From: Trogon surrucura
Lineage: Eukaryota > Chordata > Aves > Trogoniformes > Trogonidae
Direction of reading: 5' to 3'
DNA length: 64,000 nt
Assembly: GCA_020746105.1 (NCBI GenBank)
Contig: CM036618.1
Coordinates: forward strand, 118,683,161 to 118,747,160
The notes beneath the pieces are model-generated. The model made no database searches. It was not told the origin of the DNA and saw only the letters and a program-made list of their open reading frames with translations. Numbering within the stretch: position 1 is the stretch's first letter; every line of letters starts with the position of its first letter. The position numbers and the translations under genes are program-made. Positions 48,382 to 60,991 of the stretch are shown here, one piece after another.

Positions 48382-49805
48382 ATCGAACCGACTCTGCGAA
48401 GGCAGCCTCCAAAGAGAAGCGCCGGTCCCAGAAGTCATCCTTAATCCGGCCAGCCACCCAAAGCTGAGGCTGCTATTAGTTAATCTTCATATAATTTGTT
48501 AAAGTGGGCTTTATGAAGTACTGGAAATAATCGTCTCCCTCCTCCCTCTCTGAATCCCGCGGCCGGGCACGGTTGGGGGTTTAAGAACAGGCTGTGTCGT
48601 GCAGTCAGAAACGGTGAAGGTTTTACGGCGGTGCATTAGCCAGGGGTGGATAACCTATCTCTAGAGGCTTGATTGACTGGAAACATACTCTTACCCTGCT
48701 TAAAACTGCTCCGAGTGTGTCACGGAGGTCCCCCAAAATAAAACGTTCAGTGTATTTAGTGAAACCCTACACCCTAAGTACATGTAAGGGCACTGTGAGA
48801 TACTAATTAGGTTGTAACATAAAACACCGTAAAAAGCAAAGCGTGACACACAAAAAAAAAAATAAAATGTTTAAGCTCTGGCCAGCTCTTTCATGTTAGA
48901 GAAATACATTACAAATACATTCACGGCAAACGTACTGGGAATAAATCTGTTTCTCGGAGTAGCCCCTAGCTTGGAAGGATAGATGTTGCTCATTATGGAG
49001 AAATTTCTACTTAAAACTGTCTTCAAATATTAGAAATTATCCTTATTTACTTTTCCTAAAAATAAAATAATAATCTGCTAGCAGTAAGACCAGCAAACGA
49101 TAATTATGGTAACAGTGTTTAAAATATGCACGCCCAGCTTTTTTTTTCCCCCCCAATTTTTTTTCCCAGGAAAGGTGAGGAGAAGAATGATACCAGATGA
49201 AAATAACAATTCTGCACGACGGCATATTAAACTTATATAATAATAATGTCAGAAGAGTAACGTACGTCAGAATTTTTCCCCTTAAATTTAAGATTAAAAG
49301 CACTGTTCAAACCCCTTTCACTGAAACACCAGCAGAAAGTTCGTTTTTTAAGGTGCAAGTCTTCAGTCCTACGTCACTCACAAACTATAAAAGCAAATTC
49401 TTATGTCTTTTTTTTTTAGCATCTGTAAATCCTGAGATCCTCAGCATTTTATTTTTTAAGCGTTAGTTGTCAGTCAAAAGATTTTTCCCCATACTGGTGC
49501 ATATTTCTTCCGTTGTCTAGTGCCACTCGGCTGTACCCCACTGTATAAACTAGAAACACCACCTCCTTAATAATGTCGGAATTGGTGTAATTTTTAAATG
49601 TTTAAGAATATAATTATTCACCTGCATCATGACTATTAACATAAACCACGTGTGACGTACTGGAAGAAGTAGAACGCAGTACCGTCAAGCGTAAATTTAA
49701 ATTTACCAACCAAAACTAGGTGTACACATATAGTTTTCTAGAAGGAAAATCTAGCTGAGATTGATCCCGATGCCTTTATAAACATCTGTAATAGCACATA
49801 CATAC
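48382..49805. other. Unique non-coding DNA
   Basis: No gene recognised. A T-run/C-run/T-run tract lies at 49139-49170. 48470-48560 is AT-rich and complex. Confidence 0.5.
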
Positions 49806-49836
49806 ATATATATATATATATAAAAATATATATATA
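49806..49836. repeat. (TA)n microsatellite
   Basis: TA repeats interrupted by one A-run, directly before CR1-type octamers. Confidence 0.85.
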
Positions 49837-49837
49837 A

Positions 49838-49861
49838 ATTCTGTGATTCTGTGATTCTGTG
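49838..49861 (+). repeat. Orphan CR1-tail octamers (three units)
   Basis: Three exact ATTCTGTG units in 8-bp phase, the CR1 3' tail variant, with (TA)n on the left and no CR1 body. Confidence 0.7.
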
Positions 49862-50219
49862 AAATATACATATATACTTTGCATTGTAGAGAAATAACTG
49901 TACAGATTTAAACACTTGTCACACCCCTACCAAAGCTCCCACCTGAAAAAGACTTGCCGTTGTTGCGCGTTACTGGGAAGAATTAAGTGCTAATTTAACA
50001 AATACGTCGCTAGCTGTGCCCAAACGAAACGTCACAAATGTGCATTTGCTGTCGTGCGCGCACAAGGTTACGGACTGCAAAAAAAACCCCTCACGAGGAA
50101 ACGAGCCGCGTTTTATCAATGAATATATTCTTCGTGGGATTTTACGGCTTTGCTATAACGTGGACGCTCACTTTCCCCCCTTTGTTTGGAAAGGCGCAGT
50201 TCATACTTCTCCCCAGACT
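49862..50219. other. Unique non-coding DNA
   Basis: No gene recognised. Scattered CpGs at 50045-50115. Confidence 0.5.
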
Positions 50220-50480
50220 TAGCGTTTCCCCTTGAAGGTTTTTGCGGTCGACAATATAATATTTTTATTGAGTTATTTCGCGCACAAATGGCCGGGCCCG
50301 AAGGGTATCCCAGGTTTACAAGATTTTACTAATAACTCCGCTCCCCTTTGTATTAAAGCTGCTAATTAGCGCTTTTAAACAGCTCGACATTTAATTCTTT
50401 GAAGGCACCATATCACAGGCTGATATAAAGCTGTTTATGTAGAAGGATATATAAAATAAGAAGGTGTTAAACCCAACACA
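50220..50480. promoter_or_regulatory. Candidate enhancer island (CTAATTAGC core)
   Basis: CTAATTAGC with TAATTA at 50363-50368 (paired-class homeodomain type), TTTAATTC near 50390 and several TATTAAAG motifs, in complex AT-rich DNA with interspersed CpGs. One of the more convincing enhancer-like blocks by eye; unverified. Confidence 0.35.
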
Positions 50481-51479
50481 AATTGAGTGGCAGGGGGTTC
50501 CCTCAAGTGCTAATTTTATGTTTGTTTTCGTTCCCATTTAAAGTTAAGATGTCTGCATCATCACAGCGATGTGTAACGAGCTTTACATGCAGATTAAGCA
50601 AAATGTGTCAATTTATGAGCTTTATTTGCCTGGAGAGGTGGCCACCAGTAGTTTCATCTGTGATTTTACGCATGTGTGTGTATATATATATATATATATG
50701 CACGTGTGGCTGTGTTTCCATACATGGGGACACAAAACCATGTGCTGTGTATACATAAGAAGTGTGAGTGCCCACACACAGATTTTTTTACGTCCGTATT
50801 AGCCAGCCTCTGAACGTCCCTGTATTCCAGTGTTTGCGGAAAACTTGAAACTAATTAATTACGTCAGACCGCTCGTTTAAAAAAAAAAAAATTTAAATAT
50901 TTCACTCCGTTTCCTCATACTGAGAAATTTTAAAGCCGCCTTTTGCTCAATTGGTGTCGCTAAACTGAACTGATTTATACACGCTGAGGATGCAATCGAG
51001 GAACGAATGACTCGCGAGCTGCATTTTATCCTGCTTTTCTCCAAGTTCATCTTCAAAATTCATTGAAAACCTGAGTTTTTCACTCGAGAGCGCCGAACAA
51101 AGATCGGAAAACTACTTCTCAGGAAACTAAACACGGAAACTTCCACTTTCCATCAGAGCCATCGCTCGTACAAAGCCAATTCTGAGCACCGCGTTCGACG
51201 AGGCTTTAAAAATAAACGCGCGAAGTGAATTTCCGAGCCGCGCACGGAACTGCGAATTGAGCGAAAGCCTCAACTGCCCATCTTCAGCTGACCCCGCCGC
51301 TCCGCTCCGCTGTCTGCCACCACTTCTGGAAGGGTGGTAATTGCTTCCTGCTCCATCCTCAGCTACGTCTATAAAATAACACAATACAGCGGAGACGTGA
51401 GAGACCAGATTCTGGAAGTGGAGGTGCTCAAGGTAGAATCCCACCTGAGCTAAACAGTCCTGGAGCGATTAATCAGTTT
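50481..51479. other. Unique non-coding DNA with a (TG)n(TA)n microsatellite
   Basis: No gene recognised. Microsatellite at 50674-50700. 51080-51310 has raised CpG density. The 105-codon minus frame at 51127-51444 is not recognised. Confidence 0.5.
50674..50700. repeat. (TG)n(TA)n microsatellite
   Basis: TGTGTGTG followed by about ten TA units. Confidence 0.9.
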
Positions 51480-51620
51480 ACAGGGCTCAAGCTAGCTACA
51501 GGTGTACTCATTTCCAGGGTTCACGCGCCGAACGGATGAGAATTTATTTATGCAACCTAGAGGGCTGTGCATAATTACGCACTAAATGCAACCTACATAG
51601 TACCAAAAGTGCCTGATGCT
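51480..51620. promoter_or_regulatory. Candidate enhancer island
   Basis: CAGGTG E-box at 51499-51504, TAATTA at 51572-51577, and TGCAACCTA repeated at 51551 and 51587. Composition-based call. Confidence 0.27.
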
Positions 51621-52829
51621 ACCATTGAGAACGTTGCTAAAGTAAAGCTGCGAGAAGGGGTGAAAAAAAGAACACCGTCAGGTAGAATAACAAATACGCC
51701 CATGTAATCTCTTTAATGCTGTGTCTTGTTGCGAAGAAATGGAGGTTAAGAACTAAACATCCACCCTTTGCGTTGCGCAGTAAACTTTAATGAGAGTTCC
51801 CTTCTCGATTCGGTTCCGTCTTTTCACTTCCGATAGGCAAGCGTTAGACAGCAGCATCTGGCTATATTGGCCAACGTACAAACACACGCTAAAAATAGAC
51901 TTTCCCCATAGATAACAGTCTAAGTAAACTGCCTCTTCACGGCAAGACGATAATGTAAGAGGAATATAAGCAACAGCATCTTTGTGGGGTTGTTACTTCA
52001 AGAACAGCGCTTGACCGCCACGTTATGTTTATTTGGGCAAGCGTTTTTCTCTTTTGCAGGATGAATCACTTGTTTTGCGACCCAGACCACAAACGTTCCC
52101 GTCTGTTTGTTTTACATGTACGTACGAAGGCGGTGGGTGGAAACGAATTGGCTAAACTCAAGATTTTCTTAGCGCGATCTTGAGGAAAATCCAGCATGGC
52201 TTTTTTTAAGGTCTGTTTTCAAAAGGCCCGTCAAAGCTTGACCTCGTTCCCAAAGCCTACGATCAGCCAGCGTTGTCAAAGCAGAAGCGGTAACGCTGTC
52301 CCCACAGCTTCAGGAGCAAGCATGATTTATGCACCTCACCACATGCTGGAGCATCTAGCAAGACATGTATATTGTTTTGTGCTCAAAAATCGGGGTAAAA
52401 TTACACATACGATGCTTTCTAGTTGCCTCAGCATTAAAAATCTCTCATTTTCATGGTCGTTGTTTCTCTATTCCTAAACTCAGCTTCCCCTGGAGAGCCT
52501 CTGGGAGCAAGAAAAATTGGAAGGATGCCCTGACTCTCGTTCTGCCCTGACACATGTGTTGGTATGCTTCAGAGCAGCCTAGAGGCAGCTTCGACAAATA
52601 ACATCTGGCAGTTTGCCTCCGAGACTTGCATTTATCCTCCTGAACTTTAGGCGCACACACACTGAGGCATCCTTGGTGGGAGCCCATCACTTTGTTTCCT
52701 CTCTGGGCAAGAAGGAAAGGCAGCTACATCCAAACCGGGCATCCCTAAGGCACATGGGATTTGGTTTTCTTTATAAATTAATTTCATAAAGGGAGAAAGA
52801 AACGCAGTTACGATGGGAACTCTGGATCG
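51621..52829. other. Unique non-coding DNA
   Basis: No gene recognised. Frames at 52196-52477 and 52451-52690 are on opposite strands and not recognised. Confidence 0.5.
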
Positions 52830-53290
52830 AGTAGAAATGAGAGGGCGGCTCTGCCATTTCTCCTTTTTGTAACTTTGAAAGTCTAGTCATTAACCCACCG
52901 GCATCAGCATTTTTACAATAGATTGATGGGTACCACTGGCTTTTACTGTTGTCCATAGCTGAATGTTTAGAAAAGTCAGCAATAATCTGTCTGTCTCTGT
53001 ATGATCCGAGTCATTTATGTTACCATGAGACTCACCAGCTTTCTCCTTTGCTTCTGTGTGAACTTGCTGTAGAGTTGCCTCATACCACTGCGTGACAGTC
53101 CAGTTCCTAATAAATCCCACCTGACTGAAATGAATTAGGTCTGGGAATACGTGTTCCAGATTATTAACCAGCACCTTTGCAAGTAACTTACCATCCACAT
53201 TTATTAAAGATATTGGGCGATAATTTGTGCAGTGTTCTGGATCTCTCTCTGGTCTAAGAATTATGGTAATTAGTGCTCAGAGAGAGGATG
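52830..53290 (-). mobile_element. Decayed reverse transcriptase of an L1/Tx1-group LINE
   Basis: The minus strand encodes a degraded segment of a LINE reverse transcriptase that is not CR1. Reading 5' to 3': ITIILRPERDPEHCTNYRP, then ISLINVDGKLLAKVLVNNLE and HVFPDLIHFSQVGFIRN. These match the L1/Tx1 pattern in which a phosphate-type KPG(K/R)DP precedes NYRPISL.N.D.K...K.L..RLE..L...I...Q.GFI. CR1 does not have this arrangement. After about 53090 the frame is disturbed; scattered pieces (LNIQ, MDNSKSQW, GGLMTRLSKL) could be the remains of the motif-A region (LD..KAFD.V) and the block after it. The FADD/YADD-equivalent motif is not found. Surviving coding frame: 52890-53198. L1-type elements are nearly absent from birds, so this is either an ancient relic or a horizontally acquired family. 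Confidence 0.75.
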
Positions 53291-54109
53291 TCACTCGGAT
53301 GTTTCTCAGGGTGCAGAGAACAGCATATCATTACACTCCTTTTAGATTTGAGATGGATTACTCTGAGGCAATTCTTATTTTTTAACCTTGGATGGAGGTT
53401 CTGAGCAGGTCAGGAGACCTGTGCTCCATCTCCAGCTTTGCCAGCCTGGGATCTGGCCCCTCATTCCCATTTGTGAATGAGAATAAGGATCTGTTAGGCT
53501 GGGTTTTAACTTCAGCGGGCACTTGCCCAAGAGGAAACACCGAGTTTGATGAACTGCGTGGAATAAAAGGTACCTGCATCTTCAGCGTCTGGTGCTCGGT
53601 GAGGATCTGGTGATGGATCAGAGGGCTGGAAAGTGAGAGACCATTCCGGGAGGGAGGATCAGCGAGGAGCTCAGCCTGAGGCTGACAGAAGTGGCATTGC
53701 TGGTGCTGTGGACTGACCACTCTAAAAAGCCTTTTAAGACCTTCTTAGGAGATGCAGACAACAGCAGAAGATAACAGACCACCGCATTTGGAGACGTCAG
53801 CAAGCAGGTCTTCACATTCTAGGGGACAAATTAAGAGAGAACAAAATTACAACACCACCCCCTCAGAACTTAGATATTAAATTCAACTCCATAAATGGAC
53901 TTTCACTTCCCAGAGTGCGCTTGCAGTGGTCTCAACTAACTGGGCTGCCAGAATTACCCAAACCGAAGGGTCTACTAATAACACCAACATCTCAAAGTTT
54001 CGAGAGACTTCAGCCATATCCTTCACCTGAGTTACACAAATCCTGTGGTGGTATTGAAAATCTCTGGCCGTTAGATCCCTCTGCTGGAACATAATGGCTT
54101 CATAACATT
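53291..54109. other. Non-coding or decayed DNA upstream of the L1/Tx1 remnant
   Basis: No recognisable endonuclease or ORF1. 53840-54092 stays open on both strands (86 codons on the plus strand without a start codon; 69 codons on the minus strand with one) but I recognise neither product. Confidence 0.4.
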
Positions 54110-57100
54110 CTTCCTGGAAGAGAAAGTAACTATGATGCTACATCTTTATTTCTATGCGCGCTCATGCAGACACACAAAGGACTGTGATAACGGCATCATC
54201 AACTCGGTTATCTTCGCCTTCTCTTCACTTCTCCTTGGCTTATTTCCTAGGTAGTCCTTACACAGTACAAAAATTCCCATGGTGCTGTTTTGGGGGGATA
54301 AAAAAAAATTACAAAAAAATCAACTTTTCCCTTCAACAACATATTCCTGCTTGACTTTCATCAAAGAGTTAAACAGCCAAGGGCTTTTAGCATCTCATTT
54401 CACTTACACACACAGGCCATTATAACCTGCATAAACAAGGATGACAAGTTGAGATTAATGAAGGTCCCAAAGTGACAGAACAATTTAATTGTCAGAAATC
54501 ATAGGAGGTGAACTTTGCCAGTGTATTTATATAAGACTGCCATAGTCTAAAAACTTCCCTAATTGATTATGACCAATAAGTAATAACACTGGAAGCAGTT
54601 TTCTCGGATACAAATAAGAAATGACCCAAAACAGTTAACAGTGGTATTAGGATGCATAATATAAGAATATTAGATCGATAAAATAAATCATCAATAACGC
54701 TGTGCAAGTAATGGCAGTGTCTACACTTAGAAGTAGAGCAGAGAAAACGGCAGCTCTAGGAAAGTCACATGAAACAGCCTGGCTTTAGAAAAACAACTTG
54801 CAACAATCAGGCAGGGAGACTTACTGGGGTACGACCGCAGCAGAGGCAAGCAGGATGCACGTGGATCTGAAGTGCGATGCTGTCTGTTCTCTCTTCGCTG
54901 CGCCACTTTAAGAAACTTTAAAGGGTATTTTTTTGAAAGAAACTTGACATTACTTTTCATTCAGGAGGAATAAAACCAGGGCTGGTAAGCAAACACACAG
55001 GCACACGCAAATCTCTGATACTAATTAAGGGGGGCAAGCCATGCGAAAATCTCACTTTTAGCCTTTGAAAGAGTCACCAAGTAATTCGAAGCTCAAAAAT
55101 ACAACCCGCAGCTCTTTGTACCCTTGAATTCCACACGCTCATTGAGCTGTTGCCTAAAGATACTATTGCCTTTGGAGCTCACCACCTCAACTGGAAGCCT
55201 GTTCAACCTGTTCCTTTGCCTTTCTACGATCATATCTCCTTATTTTTCGCTTCCACGTATCCTGTCTTACGTTCCGCTTACATCTTTTAGCCAGGCTTCT
55301 CCAATGATCCCAAGCAAATCATCAAACTAATTTGAACGATAACTCTTAGAGATCTGGATTAACCTCTCTCTTATGTTTTTTTCCTCTTCCTCTTTCAACC
55401 AGAAGGTAAGTAACTGTGCTGGCAGTATTCCCCCTTCTAAATATAAAGAATATCACTTCATTCCAGTAATATTTTACTTAAATAGCTGTATAATTGATCC
55501 TGCCTTCGAGCAGGAGAACAGAATATATGGCCTACGGAGTTTCCTACCAGTCTTACATTTCAGTGATTCTCCAATGATAAAGGAAAAAGGCGGCACTTAA
55601 TGCATTTCACTCACATCACCTCCTCACTGTCCTCCCCACGCGACTAAATCAAGCTCGTTGCACCGTCCTGCCCTCTTAGTTCCAACAACACGCGCCAGCG
55701 TAGCTATTCCAAACTCCTTCCAGTACGCAAACCAAACAGGATGCTGTAGACCAAGCTCTGCCTCGATATACATGAGCTGTTCCCATTAGATCAAAGAGAA
55801 AGGTAAATATAGCTGAGGCAGAAATTGTCTCCATATGTCACGCGCAGCCTAACTGGTGCTTTATAAAATGATACTTACTGTCACCAGCAATCTGTGAAAA
55901 CACTCCCAATTTCCACGGGATCTTCCCCTTGCCGTTCTTTTCAAGCGCTTAGGGGGGAAAAAAAAAAGAAAAGAAAAGTTCAGATTTTTTTTTTTTTTTC
56001 CTTTTTTTTTTCCGAGCAGAAAGCGTCCACTTGCTTTTCAACGAGAGCTCGGGAACCTCAGTCCCAAACGCATTACACGCTTTTGGAGTTCGGAAAGAAA
56101 GCACCCGCGTTTCAGTTTAGATTAGTCAGACACATCTTGATAAAAGCCGCGGTCTGACTAACCTTCCTTACACAGCATTAAGGGCAAACTCCTTCCTCTC
56201 AAGTTTAGCTTCTCCTCGGTGCATAACATTACCTGCGCGATTTTTCGCAGAGATTTTTTTTTTTTTTGCTTCTGAAAACGGCCGGACAAATACTTTGTGT
56301 AAACTTCTCTCAGTTCAGACAGCAGGTAACTTCTAGCTGCTGACGGATTTTAAGAAATTAATACTCAAAATTCACGATGTCTAGGCTGGTCCCTGATATA
56401 TTTTAATACTTTGATCAGATAAAAGTAATTGCTTCCAAAAAAAAAAAAGAAAAAAAGTGTCTTGAAGGACTGCAAAAATGAATTCAAAATGTGCTTTCAC
56501 AACCAGTTAAGGTTATTTACAGAGAACCTGGGTTTCTACAGCCTTTTTCCCCATAAAATTTGACGTGTGCTTATTTGCAGAACGAGAAAGAAAGGGAGCA
56601 CAAATCTCGCACCGAAGAGTTAACAAAATTTATTTTTTGGGGGGGGGGAAAGCTCAGGTCACGCTCCTCTTGAGACAATGTGTGCTTTCAAGACTTTTAT
56701 CGTCGTTAAAAATCCTCGCCGATAACAAAACCAGAGCTCCCCAACCTCCTTACGTTACCTCCCGTCGGAAGGTTGGGAGCCCAGCTCGTAACGGGGTTGG
56801 GAAGGACAAGCTACAAACACCACGGTTTGGCTCCGGCACTTTTCCTTGATAAGTCCAAAACAGTCCACTTTGACAGGCCCTTTATATGCAAGCTTGAAAA
56901 ATAACCTATTTAGCATTCCCCGGCCCCAGCACATGATTTCACTGGGAAACTATGCGAAAGATACTTTGGAAATAAATATGCACGAGAAATTACAACTCCG
57001 TCTGAATGACCCCCTACCTTGGAATGTCTAGAACTGTGAGAATTATAAGGTCAGGAAATATGTGCAGGCCTAGTGCCTCGAAAAGTTACTATTCCTTATT

Positions 57101-58860
57101 AGGAATCTGCACAGACATGGAAGCAGGAGTTGTATAAACTAAAAGGAAGATTTTTTTTTTTTTCCTGTCGCTTACATGCCTAGTCCTTGACCTATCCCAT
57201 TTATAGTTTCCTTTAAGATACTATGCATTGCAAGTTCATTTGTTTCCTAGTAGTCCTCCAGCAGTGATCTTCAGATCCAGCCAATATTGCAGACAGAGCG
57301 GGGCTATGTAAGCAGAAGCTTGAGATTTATACGCTTGTAAAATCACAGGTACTCATTTATATCTCTGCTAACAATTCCGAGCTCCGACTCTACGATTTGC
57401 AGGTAAAACGTATCCGTACTCCCTGTCCGAAAAATCTTAAACGCAGACGTACAGAACCGCGTAGTCTGCTTCGCTATAAATAGGAGGTAATAGATTACTT
57501 CAAACAAAAAGCATACCATAAACCACACACTTAATTTTGACGGATTGGGCTTTCCTATATATGGCGCGGTCCTGCTGTGCTTTCATGGATCAAACTTCCA
57601 TTAACTTCAGCTGCGTCTCCCAACAGCGCGGCTCCAAACGCTGCCTTTTGTGGTGTTTTCACACCTGTGGGGATTTTTCCCCTAATCCTTTTCTCGGCAT
57701 AAAAGCACTGTACTCTTCAACATCCAACCGTAGGCTTGCGCAGGCAACACAAAAGCCTCTTAAGAGCTGAGAAGCGCTTGCAAGGAGAAATCGTCTCCGT
57801 TTCCTTCCCTCTCCTCTCCCCCCCGCCATTCGAGCGACACGAGCAGGCAATCAAGTCTCAAAACCAAGGGGACTATCGCTGCGGCACATCACCTCCGAAG
57901 CCTGCAAAAGGCAAGAACGGCTTTTATATTGTAGCTAAGCTTTCACCCCCTCTAGTTCGAAGGTAAATTGTGTGGTGTGTTTATTCTTCTAGTGAACAGG
58001 CCCATTATATGACTTAAAAGTGCCAGCGCGCACAGCACTGACATGTCCATTACATCCGTACCCACTGATACGTAGATTACACAGAAGTTTGGGTTACCTA
58101 ATTAAGAATTTGAGCTGCATTTAAAAAGCAGGAGGGAGCTCTGCTTGGAGTATTTCAGTTTACACGTTGGTAAAGACACCGTCTCTTTGCAGAATATCGG
58201 TCTACGGGTCCAAACAGCGGCAATCAGGAAAAATGAAGAGAAAAACTCAAGTGCAAATATAGATTTAAAATGCTGGCTCCTAGTTTAGCCTCTGAGAATT
58301 GAAAGAAATGAGACTGCGAAGAGGAGACGTGGCCTGTCCTCCCACCAGCGTGGTTTGGAGAATGGGTGCAAGTGAAATCCACAGCATCGTTCCTGGTGAT
58401 GCCTCCCCTTGTCCCTGCATCCCACGGCTGCTTTACACCTCCCCACTCTGCTTGCACCCCGTCTCGTGCTTCAGGCCAAACAGCCCACGTAGACATTGAC
58501 ATAAATATAAAGTTAAAATAAAACAAAATCCCCAAATTGTTGTACCAGGAATATGGCCCAGCCAGCCCTCATTTCTGCAGCTCTTCACAGCTGTGGGGTC
58601 AGGGCAGGTTCTGCCGCGTGAGCCTTTCCGATCTGAGCCTACCGCTGGTTACCAGAGACGGTCACCTTGAATTAAAACCAACTAGAAATAGCGTAAGAGG
58701 TTTTCTGAGCCATCAGCTAAGCTGAAAACCGCGGGGTTTTAACTGCCAAAGCCATCCAGAACTGGAAGACTGAAAAAAAGCTCAAATCTCCTGAGGAGGG
58801 TAAAGGCTTTTGTCTTCCATGTGGCTCTTACAAGGGGCTTGAGCCACAGCTACGAACGCT
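54110..58860. other. Unique non-coding DNA
   Basis: No gene recognised across this stretch. A/T and G runs at 54300-54308, 55949-56012, 56250-56269, 56437-56456, 56639-56649 (ten G) and 57150-57164. Frames up to about 100 codons are opposed by frames on the other strand and match no known protein. Confidence 0.45.
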
Positions 58861-58861
58861 G

Positions 58862-58943
58862 GGGGTTGGCAAAAGCCCTCTGCACGGGTATCAATAACTC
58901 GTGTGGGGTTGGCAAGAGCCCTCTGCACGGGTATCAATAACTC
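58862..58943. repeat. Tandem duplication with 43-bp period
   Basis: Copies at 58862-58900 and 58905-58943 begin ggggttggcaa and end tatcaataactc. 39 bp align with one mismatch. Non-coding. Confidence 0.92.
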
Positions 58944-59379
58944 ATGAGCTGTGGGGCAGCAGCGCACGACTCTCGGTGCTTTGAGACTTCTCCCTTTTTT
59001 TTTCACCCCGGTAAGGTCCGTGTCATGAATCATTTCAGGTCACCAGGAGATTCCCCACTGACTTCGATGGCAACAGAACTGAACCTTAAGCCGTTGTCAG
59101 AGGAGGACGCTGATAAAGGCAGCCCTAGCTGCTCCCATTTTAATTTAAAGATGTTGTTACGTGCTTTGACAGTTCAGCCCCGCACATTTAAACATTTGGT
59201 TATTGTAGCTTTAGTGAAAGTGATTCTCTCCAGCAATACAAATCTCTGGTTACCAAACATTTACTTTATGCTCTCAAAAAGATAATCTAACAACATCCAG
59301 CGTTCTCCATCTCCAACTAAAATGAATTCAGATATCCCCTCGTGTTATTGTTACCGACGGCACAGCTAAATTTAACTCC
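58944..59379. other. Unique non-coding DNA
   Basis: No gene recognised. A 113-codon plus-strand frame starts at 58944 right after the duplication; no known domain. Confidence 0.45.
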
Positions 59380-59590
59380 TTTATCTCACGCCGATCTTTC
59401 AAATAAAGGTCATTATTATACCAGGTATGTTCACGGTTAGCAATGATTGTCTAATATTAAACACCCTCTGCCAATAAAGTTCCACATATAATTGACTGTT
59501 ACAATCTCGGTTACAGCTGTTCCAATAATAAAAGCTATAATTAAGATCACATTCAGATTTCCGAGATGACCACTTGGGCCTCACCGGCGC
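59380..59590. promoter_or_regulatory. Candidate enhancer island (nuclear-receptor half-site)
   Basis: AAAGGTCA half-site at 59405-59412, several AATAAAG/TAATA motifs and TATAATTAAG near 59534. AT-rich complex sequence without a repeat signature. Confidence 0.3.
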
Positions 59591-60933
59591 AGAAAGTACC
59601 TTGTAACTTGTCCTAAAGACCAGAGAGAGACCATTTCTCCAAGAAAGGGCCTGATCAGTGGAAGACTGCAGAAACTGCTCCTCTGTCTCAACTGCTGTCT
59701 CCTTCGGGAAGAAGGCAGCTGAAATTCTGGTGCTTTATTCTAACTGGTAAAATACTTACGAAACCCCGATGAACTTTTGAACAGCGAGACTTAGCTGAAA
59801 AACCTATGCAGTTTGCTTTAAATTCCTATATTTCTATAACAATGGTTTTCCTAATGTTTCTCCTAATGCCAATATAATTAAGCTTCATATATTTCAACCG
59901 TGAAACTCGCCCTATTCTCTCTGATATTCTCTCCTCTACTTCTTGCCCACCCAGTCCCAACTTGAAAAAACTTTCGAGAAAATCTATTCATATTTATTTG
60001 AGTTTGGAGTGGATGACGGTATTATTTTCGCAAAATAATAGTATCTTCTTTGCTAGTGACTCTATCAAAATACCCACCAAAGAGATCACTTTGCTTGGAC
60101 GCAACGTGCCACAGCGAAGACACGACCTGTCATTATTAAGAACGCTGAGATTAGACGCTAAAAATTGCCGCCTGCCTTGTGGCACATCACGCAGAGATCT
60201 GTAAGCAGTGACATAAGCAGAGTTGACTTTGCTCTGGATCTGCCACCACCTCACCCAAACATTCTGAGCTACACGCTCCGCGAAACCAAATTCAACGTAA
60301 CCATATAAAGAAGTCACACGCCGTGTTCTGCTCCACTCCTCCATTTATCTTCCCCCTCCCAATACTCAGCTTAAAGAACTAAGATCCTGATCCCAGCAGG
60401 CAACTATCACAGCACAAACCAAGGGATTTTTGCCCGGTTCTTCTAACCTCACAATAAGTTACAATAACTTGGGCAGAAGTCTAGCCATCTTACTGGAGTA
60501 TTGTCCAGTTTTCTCAATATTCACATTGCAAAAGACTACCAGTTTAAGTCCTCTTTTTAAATAAAGCAAGCATACAGGCAAACTAACACACTACATATTT
60601 AAGGGGATAGAAATAAAGTCAGAAAAGGAAATGAATAAAGACTAGCTCACTGTCACCGGCACTTGAGCTACAGGCCAAAATTTCGGCCAGTGCCCACCAG
60701 CGTTATTCCAGGCACTTCGACCACACTGCTCTAGTTCACACCCTCCCAAGAACTCAACCCTTGCACACGAGTATGCAATTATGGCTAGGCAGTCCTGACC
60801 ACTGGAGGGTTTCTTCATTGCTGGGTCATCCTGAAATATTCCAGGAAAAGATCTGAGATGTCCTCTTTTCTCCTCTTTACCCAGTTTTGGTCCCACCGAG
60901 GCTCGCTGAAGCTTTCTTCTTTGCTCCTCATTG
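59591..60933. other. Unique non-coding DNA
   Basis: No gene recognised. The 116-codon minus frame at 59994-60344 overlaps an 80-codon plus frame; neither is recognised. Confidence 0.45.
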
Positions 60934-60991
60934 ACCTATTTAAGACCCTTGCAAGGGTGTGATCTATTTAAGACCCTGCCTTGCAAGGGTG
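60934..60991. repeat. Imperfect tandem duplication containing a palindrome
   Basis: Two copies of ctatttaagaccct...ttgcaagggtg (about 60934-60959 and 60962-60991), the second with a few extra bases. The first holds the perfect 14-bp palindrome ACCCTTGCAAGGGT at 60945-60958. Confidence 0.85.

Noticed and set aside
55120-55340. Possible old minus-strand LINE (phrases such as accacctcaactggaagcctgttc)
   Set aside because: Only short CR1-like word matches; no ordered landmarks or tail could be found.
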